From Datisca glomerata (lineage: Eukaryota; Streptophyta; Magnoliopsida; Cucurbitales; Datiscaceae): a stretch of 64,000 bases of DNA. Below are positions 11,601-22,658 of the stretch, one piece after another. Position 1 is the stretch's first letter, and every line of letters begins with the position of its first letter. Position numbers and translations under genes: made by a program. Under the pieces are notes generated by a model. The model searched no databases, was not told where the DNA came from, and saw only the letters and a program-made list of their open reading frames with translations. The stretch is from assembly GCA_003255025.1 (NCBI GenBank), contig QANY01013831.1:584655-648654 (forward strand), written 5' to 3'.

Positions 11601-14290
11601 ATGAAATATCAGATTGTTTCTTAAATTGATTAATTCTTTATTTCTACTCTTAATTTCATCTTCTTTTCTTTAGGGCTTGTCCATCGGAGTTCGTTATACC
11701 CCTGGCCAAATATGTGAAAGCAGTCTATCATACTCGTGTTTCTGTTGGCATGCGTTTCAGGATGCTGTTCGAAACAGAAGAATCAAGTGTCCGTCGGTAG
11801 GTTTCAGAGTTCAGGCCTCTCATAGCTAGAACTGCTATGATTGACATGATTATTATTTTTTTCGTGGGAGAACTACAAAAATGGATGGAGCAACTAATTT
11901 AGTTATGTACATAACTCAGGCTTGTACAATTTAGTTACGTAACTAATTAGTTACGCTTGTGTTATTTACGTAACTAAAATTAGTTACTCCGTGCAGTTTG
12001 TAACTGTTTTTTTGCAGCTATTTTCTTAACTCAGCCCTTAAAACCTGTATTTTTCATTTCTACTTATTTCTTTTCTTTCCTTTTCATTGATTATAATCTT
12101 TTAGAAACATGGTATCATCTTGACTTGAGAGCTGGATTTATGGAATCATAAACAACTGAGAAATGTGTTTTATGCAGCTATATGGGCACGATAACCGGCA
12201 TCAACGATTTGGATCCTGTTCGGTGGCAAAATTCGTATTGGCGCTCAGTCAAAGTTAGTTGAAGACATTTGATCTTTTTCTCTGCCTTTTAAAGAGATGA
12301 TTAAACATATATGATGCTTGATTGGCGTTTTTTTGTTCGTTTTGCTTTTCATCTGTTTGTTGTAAACAGATAGATAAATTTATATGAACTAATTTATTCA
12401 GGTTGGCTGGGACGAGTCCACAGCCGGAGAGAGACAACCGAGAGTGTCCTTATGGGAAATCGAACCATTAACGACATTCCCAATGTATCCATCTCCATTT
12501 TCCCTCAGGCTTAAGAGACCATGGCCTACTGGGCTGCCTGCTTTCCACGGTATAGATTCATAGCGATCTTCCAACATCCTATTCTCTCCTCTATGTTGCC
12601 ATTTAACATTTTTGTCCGTCGGCAGTACGAGTATAACTGTGCTTCTCATTTCTTTCATTTGTTTTGTTTCTTTCCCTCTCTTATGCAGGGATTAAAGAGG
12701 ATGAACTGTTAATGAGCTCTCCACTAATGTGGTTACGAGGAGAGAATGGAGATCGTGGAATCCAAGCTCTCAACTTCCCGGGTATTGGGGGTTTTACGCC
12801 ATGGATGCAGCAGCCAAGGCTTGATGCTTCCATGCTCGGTTTTCAATCGGAAATGTATCAAAACATGGCTGCTTCTGCATTTCAGTCCCAGATGTTGCAG
12901 CAGTCTCCATCCCAGCAAGCCTTCCTTCATCATTCGCAGTCTCAGGCTCAAACTCAGTCGCACGTTCTTCAGCAACTGGTTGATCAGCACATTCCGAGTA
13001 CCATAATCCCTCCATTATGCCCTCAGCAAAGCATATCCAATTCCTCCAATGTTAATCATGTAACTACCCCAATTGTTTCCTCCTTAGACAGTCTTTTGTG
13101 TTCGTTTCCCCACGAAGAATCATCTCACCTTCTCAACCTGCCTCGTACACACTCCTTAATGCCTGATTCTGCCTGGCATTCAGCGAAACGAACTGCGATT
13201 GATCCTTTGCTCTCTTCCAGAACTTCACAATTTGTTCTTCCCCTGAATGAACATTTGGGAACACCCCAGAACAATCTCTCTCCGAATAATATCTCATTGC
13301 CGCCATTTCCTGGTAGTAGGGAGTGCTCGATAGACCAGGGGAACAGTGATCCGCAAAGCCGTCTTTTATTTGGTGTTGATATAGAGCAGACGTCACTGCT
13401 AATGCAGAACGAGATCTCAACCATTAGGGGAATCGGAAGCGATGGTGATTCGGTATCACTTCCGTTTTGTTCCAATTATATAAGTACTGCTGGTACCGAT
13501 TACTCGGTCAATCCAACGATGACTCCTTCCGGTTGTATTGACGAGTCTGGTTTCCTGCAGTCTACGGAAAATGTGGGTCAAGTAGACCCACCAAAAAGAA
13601 CCTTTGTCAAGGTAGCTTCCCTTTCTCGGATTTTTCCCTTTAGTCGTTTCTGATATAGTTGGTAGACACGGGATGCGTATTCATTTCTGTTGACAAATGA
13701 TTTTTGTACTCGCCGACAGGTTTATAAGTCGGGGTCCTTCGGTAGGTCATTGGATATAACCAAATTCAGTAGCTACAACGAGCTACGTAGTGAGCTCGCG
13801 CACATGTTTGGGCTCGAAGGCGAGTTGGAGGACCCTCTGAGATCAGGCTGGCAGCTTGTATTCGTTGATCGGGAGAATGACGTGCTTCTCCTTGGAGATG
13901 GCCCCTGGCCGTAAGTTCCTACCTCTTCCGTCTTCTAAAATTCACATACGTTGGACAACTTGCGGCATAACCGCTCCTTAATTAGAAGTATTAATATTAA
14001 TAATTCTCGTCCTCTAAGCATAATGAACTAAGATTGTCGAGAATCTACGTTTTCATTAATTTCTACCAAATTATTTTCTTAATGACAGGGATTTCGTAAA
14101 TAGCGTATGGTGTATTAAGATACTTTCACCAGAAGAAGTGCAGGAGATGGGAAAACAAGGTTTAGAGCTTTTGAACTCCGTACCGATTCAGAGGCTTTCT
14201 TCCAATAACAGTTGCGATAATTACTCGAGCCGACAAGACTCGAGGAATTTGAGTACAGGGATAACTTCCGTGGGGTCGCTCGACTATTGA
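8683..14290 (+). CDS. ARF6: Auxin response factor, ARF6-like (class A activator), 14 coding exons
   Basis: Nuclear transcription factor that binds auxin response elements and activates auxin-responsive genes; Aux/IAA proteins repress it at low auxin. Exons: 8683-8725, 8842-8954, 9561-9659, 9741-9797, 9881-10039, 10127-10211, 10802-10892, 11434-11598, 11674-11796, 12178-12253, 12402-12549, 12689-13611, 13720-13910, 14089-14290. They sum to 2475 nt (824 aa), all with GT-AG borders. The start [18 protein letters not shown] matches the ARF6 N-terminus. The B3 DNA-binding domain spans about residues 128-230 ([20 protein letters not shown]) and the ARF flanking domain about 253-337 ([14 protein letters not shown]). 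The middle region (about 387-694) is only modestly Gln-rich. A C-terminal PB1 domain (about 695-790) has the [10 protein letters not shown] lysine face and the acidic [17 protein letters not shown] motif. Arabidopsis ARF6 is about 935 aa, so the middle region is shortened. A miR167 site lies in exon 13. ARF8 is the alternative, but the N-terminus favours ARF6. Confidence 0.93.
9878..9883 (+). promoter_or_regulatory. NAGNAG tandem splice acceptor at ARF exon 5
   Basis: The acceptor reads CAGCAG, with AG at 9879-9880 and 9882-9883. The first gives SSQQEQK, the second SSQEQK, a one-Gln difference just before the B3 domain. The second matches the spacing I recall for ARF6 (NAQEQK). Both keep the frame, giving 824 or 823 aa. 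Confidence 0.55.
10273..10605. mobile_element. Mutator-like fold-back MITE in ARF intron 6
   Basis: The 333-bp segment begins GGTAAAATATGAAATACACC, and its end is the reverse complement of GGTAAAATACAAAATACACC. Similarity between the arms continues almost to the centre, where AAGCTTTGTTTGGGTCACTT pairs with a matching inverted arm. The flanks ATAAATTAT and TTAAATTCT agree at 7 of 9 positions, fitting a 9-bp Mutator-type duplication. It has no coding capacity. It sits between the exon ending HIFRG and the one starting QPKRH, and could fold into a long hairpin in the pre-mRNA. Confidence 0.75.
11066..11310 (+). mobile_element. TRIM-like miniature LTR retrotransposon in ARF intron 7
   Basis: Two diverged direct repeats begin TGTTGGAATGTTATCCCACA (11066) and TGTTGAATAGTGTCCCATAT (11215), both continuing with a related GCTRGTTAA stretch. 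After the first repeat comes TGGTATCAGA (11154-11163), the usual primer-binding site for initiator tRNA-Met. A purine run AGGAGGG lies just before the second. LTR-PBS-PPT-LTR within about 250 bp is the plan of TRIM elements. It has no coding capacity, and the right edge is uncertain. Confidence 0.55.
11888..11990. repeat. Short inverted repeat in ARF intron 9
   Basis: GGAGCAACTAATTTAGTTA at the left pairs with TAACTAAAATTAGTTACTCC at the right. Between them is the self-complementary ACGTAACTAATTAGTTACG. The structure resembles a tiny fold-back MITE. No target duplication was identified. Confidence 0.5.
13839..13859 (+). promoter_or_regulatory. miR167 target site in ARF exon 13
   Basis: The coding sequence contains AGATCAGGCTGGCAGCTT, complementary to the miR167 core, with mismatches at the two 5'-most miRNA bases, at position 14 and at the last base. 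It encodes the RSGWQLVF stretch of the PB1 domain. This is the conserved site by which miR167 cleaves ARF6 and ARF8 transcripts, and its presence supports the class assignment. Confidence 0.93.
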
Positions 14291-15496
14291 TCTCTCTACT
14301 TAACCAGTTAAGATCCAACTCTTCTCCCTCTCTCTTCTGTATTATTAGAATCTATTCTTATCCTCCGTGAGGGTTGGAAAAGCTGCCGTGATTTTTCAGG
14401 TCAAAAGCTCGTTTATGACCGAAAACGGTAGTTGCGTATGTAGCTCCTAGCTCCTGTTGTTGTTCTACGCTACTGAAATACAAAATTATAGAAGCTGTAG
14501 GGTATCAATATATGTGGAAACTTTTGTTTTTGCTTTTAAAATATGTTTAAATCTATAAATGAAGTAAAAGAAATTAGATTTTAATGAAGAACTTGTTGAG
14601 ATTTGTAGAAATTACTATATCTTCTGTTCTGTGTATGAAAAACAGAATTTTGTTGTCCTATGTTGTGGGAATCTGTCTTTGCTTTTAATCCAACGTTCTG
14701 CTGTTCACTTTTGAACGGCAGAGGCAGTTGCTCTCATTTGGGACGGCTCAGATGAAGATAAGAGGACGCGGTTGTCTACGCTTTTTTTTGCTTTTTGATC
14801 TAGATTGTTGAAATCAAAACAGATGGTTTAGATCTTATTTCATTTTGTTTATATGAGATTGTATCACATTGTCTGACTTCGTTTTTTGGTACTGATTATA
14901 AAATTTTAGTTTCTATATCTTAATACATGGACTTTAAGTAGTATAATAGGTTTAGTTTTTAACTGTTTTTTAAGAATATAAATTATGAGGCTTTCTATAT
15001 TCCTATTTCTGCTACGGGTTTTTGCCCCCAAAAATAACCTAAAAGTTCTGGTTAGGCTATTTTACTACCCAAAACAGAAGTGGAAAGAGAGAATGCGATT
15101 CGAACTCATAACCCAATCTGAGTTCGAACTGTCTTGTTTTTATACATATTGTGGATGTGGAATCTCGCTCATTCCCAATGAAACAAGAGGGGTGGTTGAG
15201 ATCTATCCGTCTAGATCAAATTTGATTGATCCGGATCTCTTTTATTAAAAAATATTTATTATATGAATTGGATATTTTAATATGTAATAAGATCTGAGTC
15301 ATTTAAAAATAGATCAGACTAAAAGTTTTACATGAACTGCCTAGACAACTGGCGGGAGAAACCCTTTCTAGATGATGTGGGGCTGGCTTGGTTCGAGATG
15401 GGACATTTTGAGGGATTGGAATGCTGACAATTTAGGACACCGTCAGCAATGAATGTTGGGTTCCCCAATTCAACTATCATTGTTGTTAAACCCATC
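14291..15496. other. ARF 3' UTR and downstream intergenic DNA
   Basis: The first few hundred bases are T-rich, as in a 3' UTR; the poly(A) site is not evident. A hairpin with 10-bp arms and a 4-nt loop lies at 14698-14721 (CTGCTGTTCA / TGAACGGCAG, one G-U pair). Around 15090-15110 a minus-strand GAGTTCGAATCGC resembles a pol III B box, which may mark a SINE remnant. No gene is supported. Confidence 0.4.
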
Positions 15497-16147
15497 AGTA
15501 AGGTGTTGTTCCCTGTAGCTTGAGAAGGAAGAAGAAGGATAGCAGACAGTTCAATGGTTTAAGTGGAACAATGTTGTTTTAGTTAAATACACTCAAACTA
15601 ACTAAAACGACTTAGCCACTTGTACATTGATGAATCAACATGTTTAACCACCCTTCTAACAACATGAAGAGTTTGTACATTTACGTTTAGAATGATTCTG
15701 TTAGGTTTGATGAGTAATCTTGAAGAGTTCTTCATGAAATAAAAAGTTCTGTAACGTGTCTGAAAATAGGGGGCCTTCTTCTTCATCATTTGTAAATGAT
15801 GAAGAGAAGTGTATGTGTTTTAGTTGCTGCAAAATTGCTCCATCTTTGTAATCGATGAAGAGAAGTGTATGTGTTTTAGTTGCTGAAAAATTGCTCCGTC
15901 TTTGTAATCTGTATTGTATTATTGATAGTGAAGGATTTTGAGCTTTTGGTTACAAGCTCAACACTGGATGTAGGCACTCTTTGCTGAACCAGTATATTAT
16001 TTGTGTTCTCTCTTCTTTCTTTATTATTAGCTTTGTGTTCAATTAGTTGTGGTTCAATTCTTACTTAAAAATCACTTGAAGAGGTTCCTCTCAAAAGGTT
16101 TGAGTTAAAGGAATGATTGAGTTGTGTTGGGACTGTTTATCCTAACA
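15497..16147 (+). repeat. Element E first LTR
   Basis: It matches 17776-18360 over its length and ends CCTAACA, directly before ATGGTATCAGAAC. Its first base is A where the other copy has T (TGTAAGG). It contains the palindrome CTTCATCATTT/AAATGATGAAG (15781-15804) and a 56-bp tandem duplication (15798-15853, 15854-15909) that is single in the other LTR. This accounts for most of the length difference (651 versus 585 bp). Confidence 0.8.
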
Positions 16148-16199
16148 ATGGTATCAGAACTTAGGGAATGAGTAAAGGAACTCGTTCAATTGTTCTCAA

Positions 16200-17700
16200 C
16201 CTCAGGAAGAAGTCATGGCTGACTTGAAGGAGGAAACCTCACTTGAAGTCTCTTTGGACAACAGAGAATCTTCTGAAGAAATCTTGGAAAATTAAGAATA
16301 CTGGATTGAGACTAAGGAGGAACCTGAGGTGAATTTTGCAGAGAAAGACAAAGAAGAAGTAGGAGAAAACAGTTTCAAAGAAGAGGGACATCAATTCGCA
16401 ACCATACTACATGATGGGATCAACAAGATTCGAGGTAGATAAATTTGATGGGACTAGGGATTTTGGCATTTGGAGAAGGAAAGTGAAGGCTCTTCTTACA
16501 CTGCAAAGAGTATTGAAAGCTTTGGAGGATCCAAACAAGTAACCAGATTCACTCACTGAAGATGTTAGAAACTGCACTAGGGACTATCATACTCAAGAGC
16601 TTGGAGCAGAACTTGGATGATTTCAAGAGAATAACCATTGAGCTGGCCAACTCAGAAGCAAATGAGAAGCTGAGTGATGAGAATGTGGCAATAATTCTAC
16701 TGAATTCACAACCAGATTCATTCAAAGATGTGAAAGCAGCTATAAAGTATGGTAGATCTTCATTATCTTTGGATGAATGTCTCTGCCTTGAGGTCTAAAG
16801 ACCTGAAACTCAAGAATGAAAAAAGGGATCTAGGAGAGAACCTATTCTCTAGATGAAGAAGTGTACAAAAGTCTGCAAACCAAAAGGGCAGAGGAAAGAG
16901 CAAGGGTGGCAGCCAAGGGAGTTCACAATCAAAAGGAAGGAAAACCAAGAAGAAGTACTTCTTTTGTGGGAAATGACACTTAAAAAGGGTTTGTTATGAG
17001 TGTAAGAACAAACAAAAGGAGAAATGATCAAGTAGTGAGGATCTTGCTGCTGTTTAAGACAATCTAAGTGATAGAGAGGTATTTGATGTTTCAACAGAAG
17101 GAAACGATTCTGAATGGATCCTGGATTCTGGGTGTACATATCATATGACACCTAGAAAGAGTTGGTTCACCACATTAACTGAGACTGAAGGAGGAAAAGT
17201 ACTGATGTGCAATGATCAAATCTGTGATTTTTGTGGCATTGGATCTGTATCAGTACAGATGTATGATGGAACAACGAGAACTCTCACTAATGTGAGGTAT
17301 GTTCCAGACTTAAAAAGGAATTTGGTTTCACTAGGGTGCTTGATGAGGCTGGCTACACTTACAAATCAGAGAAAGGCACACTAAAGGTTTATAAATGGTC
17401 AATGATGTTATATGAAAGGAGTTAAAAGAAATGGACTATATATTATGTTGGGCAATACTGTTGTTGGAAGTGCATCAGTGGCTTGCAGGACTGAACTTAA
17501 TGAGGTGGAGTTATGGCATAAACGAATGGGTCATATGAGTGACAAAGAGTTACAATGTTATACAAGCAAGGGCTGATAGAGAAAAAGAGCTTGCACAGAA
17601 GAAAATCCATCAGACTTTGGAACAAAGGTGGTAAGTGCTAAGAAGTTCAGTCACTGCCTGAAACTTCTTATGATAGATACAGGATGAAGAAGAAATATTC
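16200..17700 (+). pseudogene. Element E gag-protease remnant (Copia), broken
   Basis: A gag start follows the leader (about 16215). The FEVDKFDGTRDFGIWRRKVK motif lies near 16433. The gag core at 16562-16798 (SLEQNLDDFKR, DVKAAIKYGRSSLSLDE) lacks about 47 residues present in element A. A damaged zinc knuckle is near 16950-17010. The protease motif WILDSGCTYHMT lies near 17119-17155, followed by a readable stretch to 17384. Only the start of integrase remains (WHKRMGHMSDKEL, about 17514). Stops and frameshifts occur throughout. Confidence 0.75.
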
Positions 17701-17775
17701 TGGGATGTACCAACCGAGTACCAAGTTTTTCACTATGTCATTTATCTCGAGTTACGTGGATCCGAGGTGGAGATT

Positions 17776-18360
17776 TGTAAGGTGTTGTTCCCTGTAGCTC
17801 GAGAAGGAAGAAGGATAGAAGACAATTTAATGGTTTAAGTGGAACAGTGTCGTTGTAGTTAAATACACTCAATATGACTTAGCCACTTGCACGTTGGTGA
17901 TTCAACATGCTTAACCACCCTTATAACAACATGAAGAGTTTGTTCATTTATGTTTAGAGTAATTCTATTAATTTTGATGAGTAGTCTTGAAGAGTTCTTC
18001 ATGGAATAACAAGCTCTGTAACGTGTCTAAAAATAGGGGGTCTTCGTCTTCATCATTTGTAAACGATGAAGAGAAGTGTGTATGTGTTTTAGTTACTGAA
18101 AAATTGCTCTGTCTTTGTAAGCTTTACTGCATTCTTGCTAGTGAAGGATTTGGAGCTTTTGGTTACAAGCTCAACACTGGATGTATGCGCTCTTTGCTGA
18201 ACCAGTATAAATTCGTTGTGTTCTCTCTTCTTTCTTTATTATTAGCTTTGTATTCAATTGGTTGTGGTTCAATTCTTGCTTAAAGATTACTTGGACAGAT
18301 TCCTCTCAGAGTTTGAGTTAAAGGAATGATTGAGTTGTGTTGGGACTATTTATCCTAACA
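17776..18360 (+). repeat. Element E second (middle) LTR
   Basis: It starts TGTAAGGTGTTGTTCCCTG just after the purine tract GAGGTGGAGAT and ends TATCCTAACA. It is followed by GTGGTATTATAG, a decayed PBS, and then by a second copy of the leader. It therefore served as 3' LTR of one unit and 5' LTR of another. Confidence 0.78.
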
Positions 18361-18700
18361 GTGGTATTATAGTTTAGGGAAGGAGTAAAGGAACTCGATC
18401 AATTGTTCTCAACCTCCGGAAGAAGTCACGGGTGACTTGAAGGAGGAAACCTCACTTGAAGTCTCTTTGGACAACAAAGAATCTTTAGAAGAAATCTTGG
18501 AAAATTAAGAATACAGGACTGAGACTAAGGAGGAACCTGAGGTGAATTCTGCAGAGAAGAAAGACAAAGAAGAAGCAAGAGAAACAAGTTCAAAGAAGAG
18601 GGACATCAATTCGAAGAAGAATATGAAAGCAAAAACCTGGCAGAGGAAATGGAAGGAACTTACGAGTTTGGATGTGAAACATAACTCCATTCCATTCCAT

Positions 18701-19808
18701 AAATGTCAAGAGGTAAGATGAAAAGGCACCGAAACATGAAAGGTCAGTGTCAAAAGGCGCGATTGAAAAGGCATGATGGAAATGACTCGTCGCGACAGCT
18801 AATGAAAAGATGGTTGCAGTCTGACAAAAAGGATAATTTCAGTATGCCAAAAGTGGCATGGGAAACGTCGCATGTTCCCAAGAAACACGTAAAAATAGAC
18901 GACGGGAAGATGAAAGGTCAGAAGAAAAAAAGGTAATCATTACATGTCGAGTGTAATGGGGGCAAATGAACAATCAAAACACTATCTCACACGTGAAAAA
19001 ATCCAGACTGAAGAGTTAATAAAGGAATATGATTAAATGAGAGTCGTTAGATCGGCTTGACGGGTACAAATGGGATCTCATAGACAAATATTCCTTTATA
19101 ATGGCTAGATTGCTATCACAACCTCTCCGCAAGGTTTGCAACGGAAAAGTGAATTTATTATTATTTAGTTATCATTTTATATATAAATAAGAGAATGTAC
19201 AACCTTGAAAGGCATTGGAATACAAGCTTAATATGCTTTAGGCTCATTCTCTCTCTTGAATTATTGTTCGTCCATATTATTCTTTTTATCATAGATTTTT
19301 TTGTTATGAAAAAATCCTTTACAGATAGTCCATATTATTCTTTTTATCATAGATTTTTTTGTTCTTAAAAAATCCTTTACAGATAATTTTATCGTGTTCA
19401 TACTTTTTCTTTCAAGTTGTATTAAAATAAATTCATTTTTCCTGTTCTTTTATGCATCACATTTAGAGAAAGATAGATGACTATTATTGTGTTGAGCTAT
19501 TTACCAACTTTGTTTAAGTCAGCAATACCTTATTTGGATCGAGATTATTCGCCGTTGGAAGCTTAACAATAGAGGAAAGTTGGATCTGGTTCGTTCGACT
19601 AAATTTGAACGGATTAGATCGATTAAGAAAAAAGATTAGAAAATAGTTGGGTTAGATATGATCCCTCAAATCTAGCTGAACGACCATATCTAGTCCAATT
19701 GCAACTTCTGTTTTAAAATTCTGGAGTGACCTCATGTTTGAATGTCTAATTAATATATATGTGCACACATTAATATTGGATTTATTTAAATAATTTTAAT
19801 TTATATAA
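18701..19808. other. LTR-like noncoding DNA of unknown origin
   Basis: After the truncated element E, the sequence is a moderately GC stretch ending near 18940, then AT-rich DNA with a TATATAAATAAGAG box near 19180 and a CT-rich CATTCTCTCTCTTG about 60 bp later. This is the layout of an LTR promoter, perhaps a gypsy LTR fragment like the one at the right edge of the window. The frame at 18703-18936 is Lys/Arg rich without recognisable domains and I do not call it a gene. Confidence 0.35.
19270..19385. repeat. 58-bp tandem duplication
   Basis: Two adjacent copies start at 19270 and 19328, each 58 bp, beginning GTCCATATTATTC and ending CCTTTACAGATA. They differ at only a few positions, so the duplication is recent relative to the surrounding decay. 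Confidence 0.88.
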
Positions 19809-20422
19809 TGTTGGAATGATCACCTTAAACACGGGTTAAGAAAGAGAAGAAGAAGAACAATGCTTAAGTAATTAAGTTGGACGACGTCGTTTTTAGTAAG
19901 TGATTTAAACTAAATCACTCATCGAGCTTTACACCTGGCATCACGTCACTGAACATGCTTTGTAGTTGGTATTTAACCAACTTAACGAACTGATTAAGCT
20001 ACAAGAAATCTTTCTCAGCTTCAAAGTAAGTTTCTTCAAGATTGTGAAATTACCTTTGAGAGGTTATAAGTTTGAGAAAGTGTGTCGTTCATTTATTGCT
20101 TTGTTCGTGAGCATTGAGCGTTGATCGAGGGTGTATTCGTCCAATTTGTAAAGGCATGTTCTTGTGTTGTTCTTTGTAATTCTTGAAGTATTAGTGAAAA
20201 GGTTCTGGTTTTGGAGCTCAACTGGATGTAGGCTTGCATTAAGCTGAACCAATATAAAACCTGTGTCTTTCTCTTCTTTTTCTCTTCTTATCTTCATCTT
20301 CTCCATATCTTTGTTTCTCCATTTTTTAAGTTTTATGTTTAAGGGTATTTCTTGGAGATTCCTCTCAATAGGGATTGAGTGTAGGATTGATCTTGAGTAG
20401 TGTTGGGTAATCTAAACCTAAC
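19809..20422 (+). repeat. Element A 5' LTR (614 bp)
   Basis: It begins TGTTGGAATGATCACC and ends AAACCTAACA, followed by the PBS TGGTACTAGAGC. It aligns with the 3' LTR apart from scattered substitutions, small indels and the D insertion. Its uninterrupted sequence GTAAGTGATTTAAAC shows the empty site for D. Confidence 0.88.
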
Positions 20423-20767
20423 AGTGGTACTAGAGCTTTGGTTGAAAGCTGAGGAACTTATGATCATGAGGTCATGGTAGAATCTAAAGACGAAATCTCG
20501 CATGAAGATTCTTTGAGCAACGAAGTTTCTCCAAAAGAAATATTGGATAAACAAGCACTCAATTTTGAGTAGGAGTCAAACTTGGAAGGATAACCTAATC
20601 TGGAGAAAGGTGATAACAGTAATCAGAACCTGTGAAACAAAGAAATAAAGAAAGGAAGTGCTTTGGTACGCAGCAAGCTTGATGCGGTCTACACGTTTTG
20701 AAGTAGACAAGTTTGATGGAACTGGGGATTTTGGCATCTAGAGAAGAAAAGTGAAGGCTTTTCTTCT
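20423..20767 (+). pseudogene. Element A leader and 5' end of gag
   Basis: The PBS is followed by a leader and gag start ending in FEVDKFDGTGDFGI and KVKAFLL, with in-frame stops (one replaces the Trp seen in element E). Gag is cut at 20767 by element B and continues at 30145 with the residues expected from the family. Confidence 0.72.
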
Positions 20768-22658
20768 TAGAATTATGTCCATAAAGTAGGGTGTAATAAC
20801 TATTTATGATTATTTAGTTATTTTTCTGACATTTATATATTGCTGAATTTTATGAATAAATGATTTTTTTTCTTTGATTAAAATGTGTTTATAATTTGCT
20901 CAAATCCTGAAACTATTATCAACGTAAGAATAGTAAAGACAGAGGGACCTTCCAGACAAACTCTTCTGAAATAGTTCATAATGTTATTCGCAGGCTTGGG
21001 ATCGACTAGGCAATTGAGTCTGATTATGACTGTTAGGTTGAACCAAATCATACTGGTCTCGGGGCATGGGAGTGGAGACTTTGACGGTTGACATAGACAT
21101 GTTATGGAACATGTTGAATAGACCAGTAACCAATTAGTTTAGAGCAAAACTGTTTATCTAGCTTTAAATCTAATTGTTACACCTATAAGGGTATTTTTGT
21201 AATTACCTTTTTCCTGAGGTGAATATGAAACTTGACTTAGTTAGTTATGATCTTTGATATACCAAAAGAGTGAGTTTGAATTTTCGGACAATACCTCAAC
21301 TGTTGGGATCGTGATTCAATTATGTTAGAGTTGTGTGATTCACAGATATGAAAATTCGTGACGAGATTGCAAATGCAACAATATCACCTTATGGTTTATT
21401 GATGAGTGTGAATAAATTAACTAAACCAAGTATTCGATGAAATGAATAATTGAATAATACATGGTGAACTGTACGAGACGATTCACTGTTATGTTTTTCT
21501 TATTCACAGTCAATAAATGAGTTAAGGAAATAATAACTAGAGGAGTAAAAAGGTAATTTTATATCCCGCTCTTGTTACTGATATTCATGAAAGGTAATAT
21601 GTTAAAATATTTTGTGGACCGTGAAATAAAAGAGTTTATTTGCACCAACAGAAAATGTAGTCCGCATGAATCAAGAGTTGATTCAGCATCAGACCTATAA
21701 TGGAGTCGTACGATGTCATGATTAAATAGGTCGGGAATTTATGATCATAAATTCACCGTGTATTTAAACCCTATAGCTTTATTCATGTGTGTCAATTCGG
21801 TCTTAAGAGTAGCTCATAAGAACAAAAATGGAAAAAAAAAACCAACAGTTTGACCAAAAAAGTGTTTCGGATCAAGATACACATCCCAAACCCATATGTG
21901 ATGGGTGTCATCACTAAAGTAGTGAATAACAAAATTAATGTCCAAATTAATTAATTTGTTATTTTTTAATTATTGGACAGTTAGTGAATAAAAGAAATTA
22001 ATTAAATTAATTGATAAAGATCAACTTAATTTATCAATTAGGATTGATGTATTTGGACACAGTTTTGACTCTAGGGGAGATGTGTAATTTTCGACAATAC
22101 CAAAGTAAATGGGATCATTTTTGGATATTTACAAGATAAGGGTATATGTGAAAATTCCATAACTATTGTATAAGAGATGGCAACAGGGTTGCATCCCTAG
22201 CCTTGAACACTGTGTGTGACTACACAGAGCAGAGAAAATAGATTTTCTCCCTCCCTAACTATAGCCGCCAAAAACCAAGAGGGAGAAGGAAAAATTCAAA
22301 TTTTTTCTCGAGTTGTTTTAACAGCCCACTCTCAATTCCTGATCAACATCCTATTGAGATATACTTATGAATCCTACGAGTGGTTGTTGGTATGAAGACT
22401 GATTCGGGTTCTACGAAGAACGAAGAACGAAGAACACACGATAATCAATTGGATTCCACCAAGTCGAAAAAACTCTGATACAAGAAAGGTATAATATCAT
22501 GTCTTCCTTTTCTAAAAACGCCAATCAATGTATGCATGATCATAAAAGGTTTTATATTTATACGATTAAATGGTCGATTTGATTGTTTTTTATTCTTGTC
22601 CACTAACCGTTCGTGGTTCATTTATTTTTTCCTCAAATTTATAAAACCCGATATAACA
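20768..22658 (+). repeat. Element B 5' LTR
   Basis: It pairs with 28339-30144. By eye roughly one base in ten differs over the first 95 bases, indicating an old insertion. It ends GATATAACA, followed by a PBS-like TTGACATTAGAGC. No ORF of note. Confidence 0.88.

Larger units (their letters stand above)
15497..18700 (+). mobile_element. Deleted Copia element in tandem LTR-internal-LTR-internal form (element E)
   Basis: The first LTR (15497-16147) is followed by a tRNA-Met PBS, a leader, gag and protease. After 17700 almost all of integrase, reverse transcriptase and RNase H is missing. A purine tract GAGGTGGAGA and a second LTR (17776-18360) come next. The second LTR is followed again by a PBS-like site and the same leader/gag start (18361 to about 18620), which then diverges. 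Two units sharing the middle LTR indicate unequal recombination or tandem insertion. Gag and LTR 3' ends are related to element A. Confidence 0.75.

Noticed and set aside
18703..18936. 77-residue Lys/Arg-rich ORF
   Set aside because: No recognisable domain and surrounded by retrotransposon debris.
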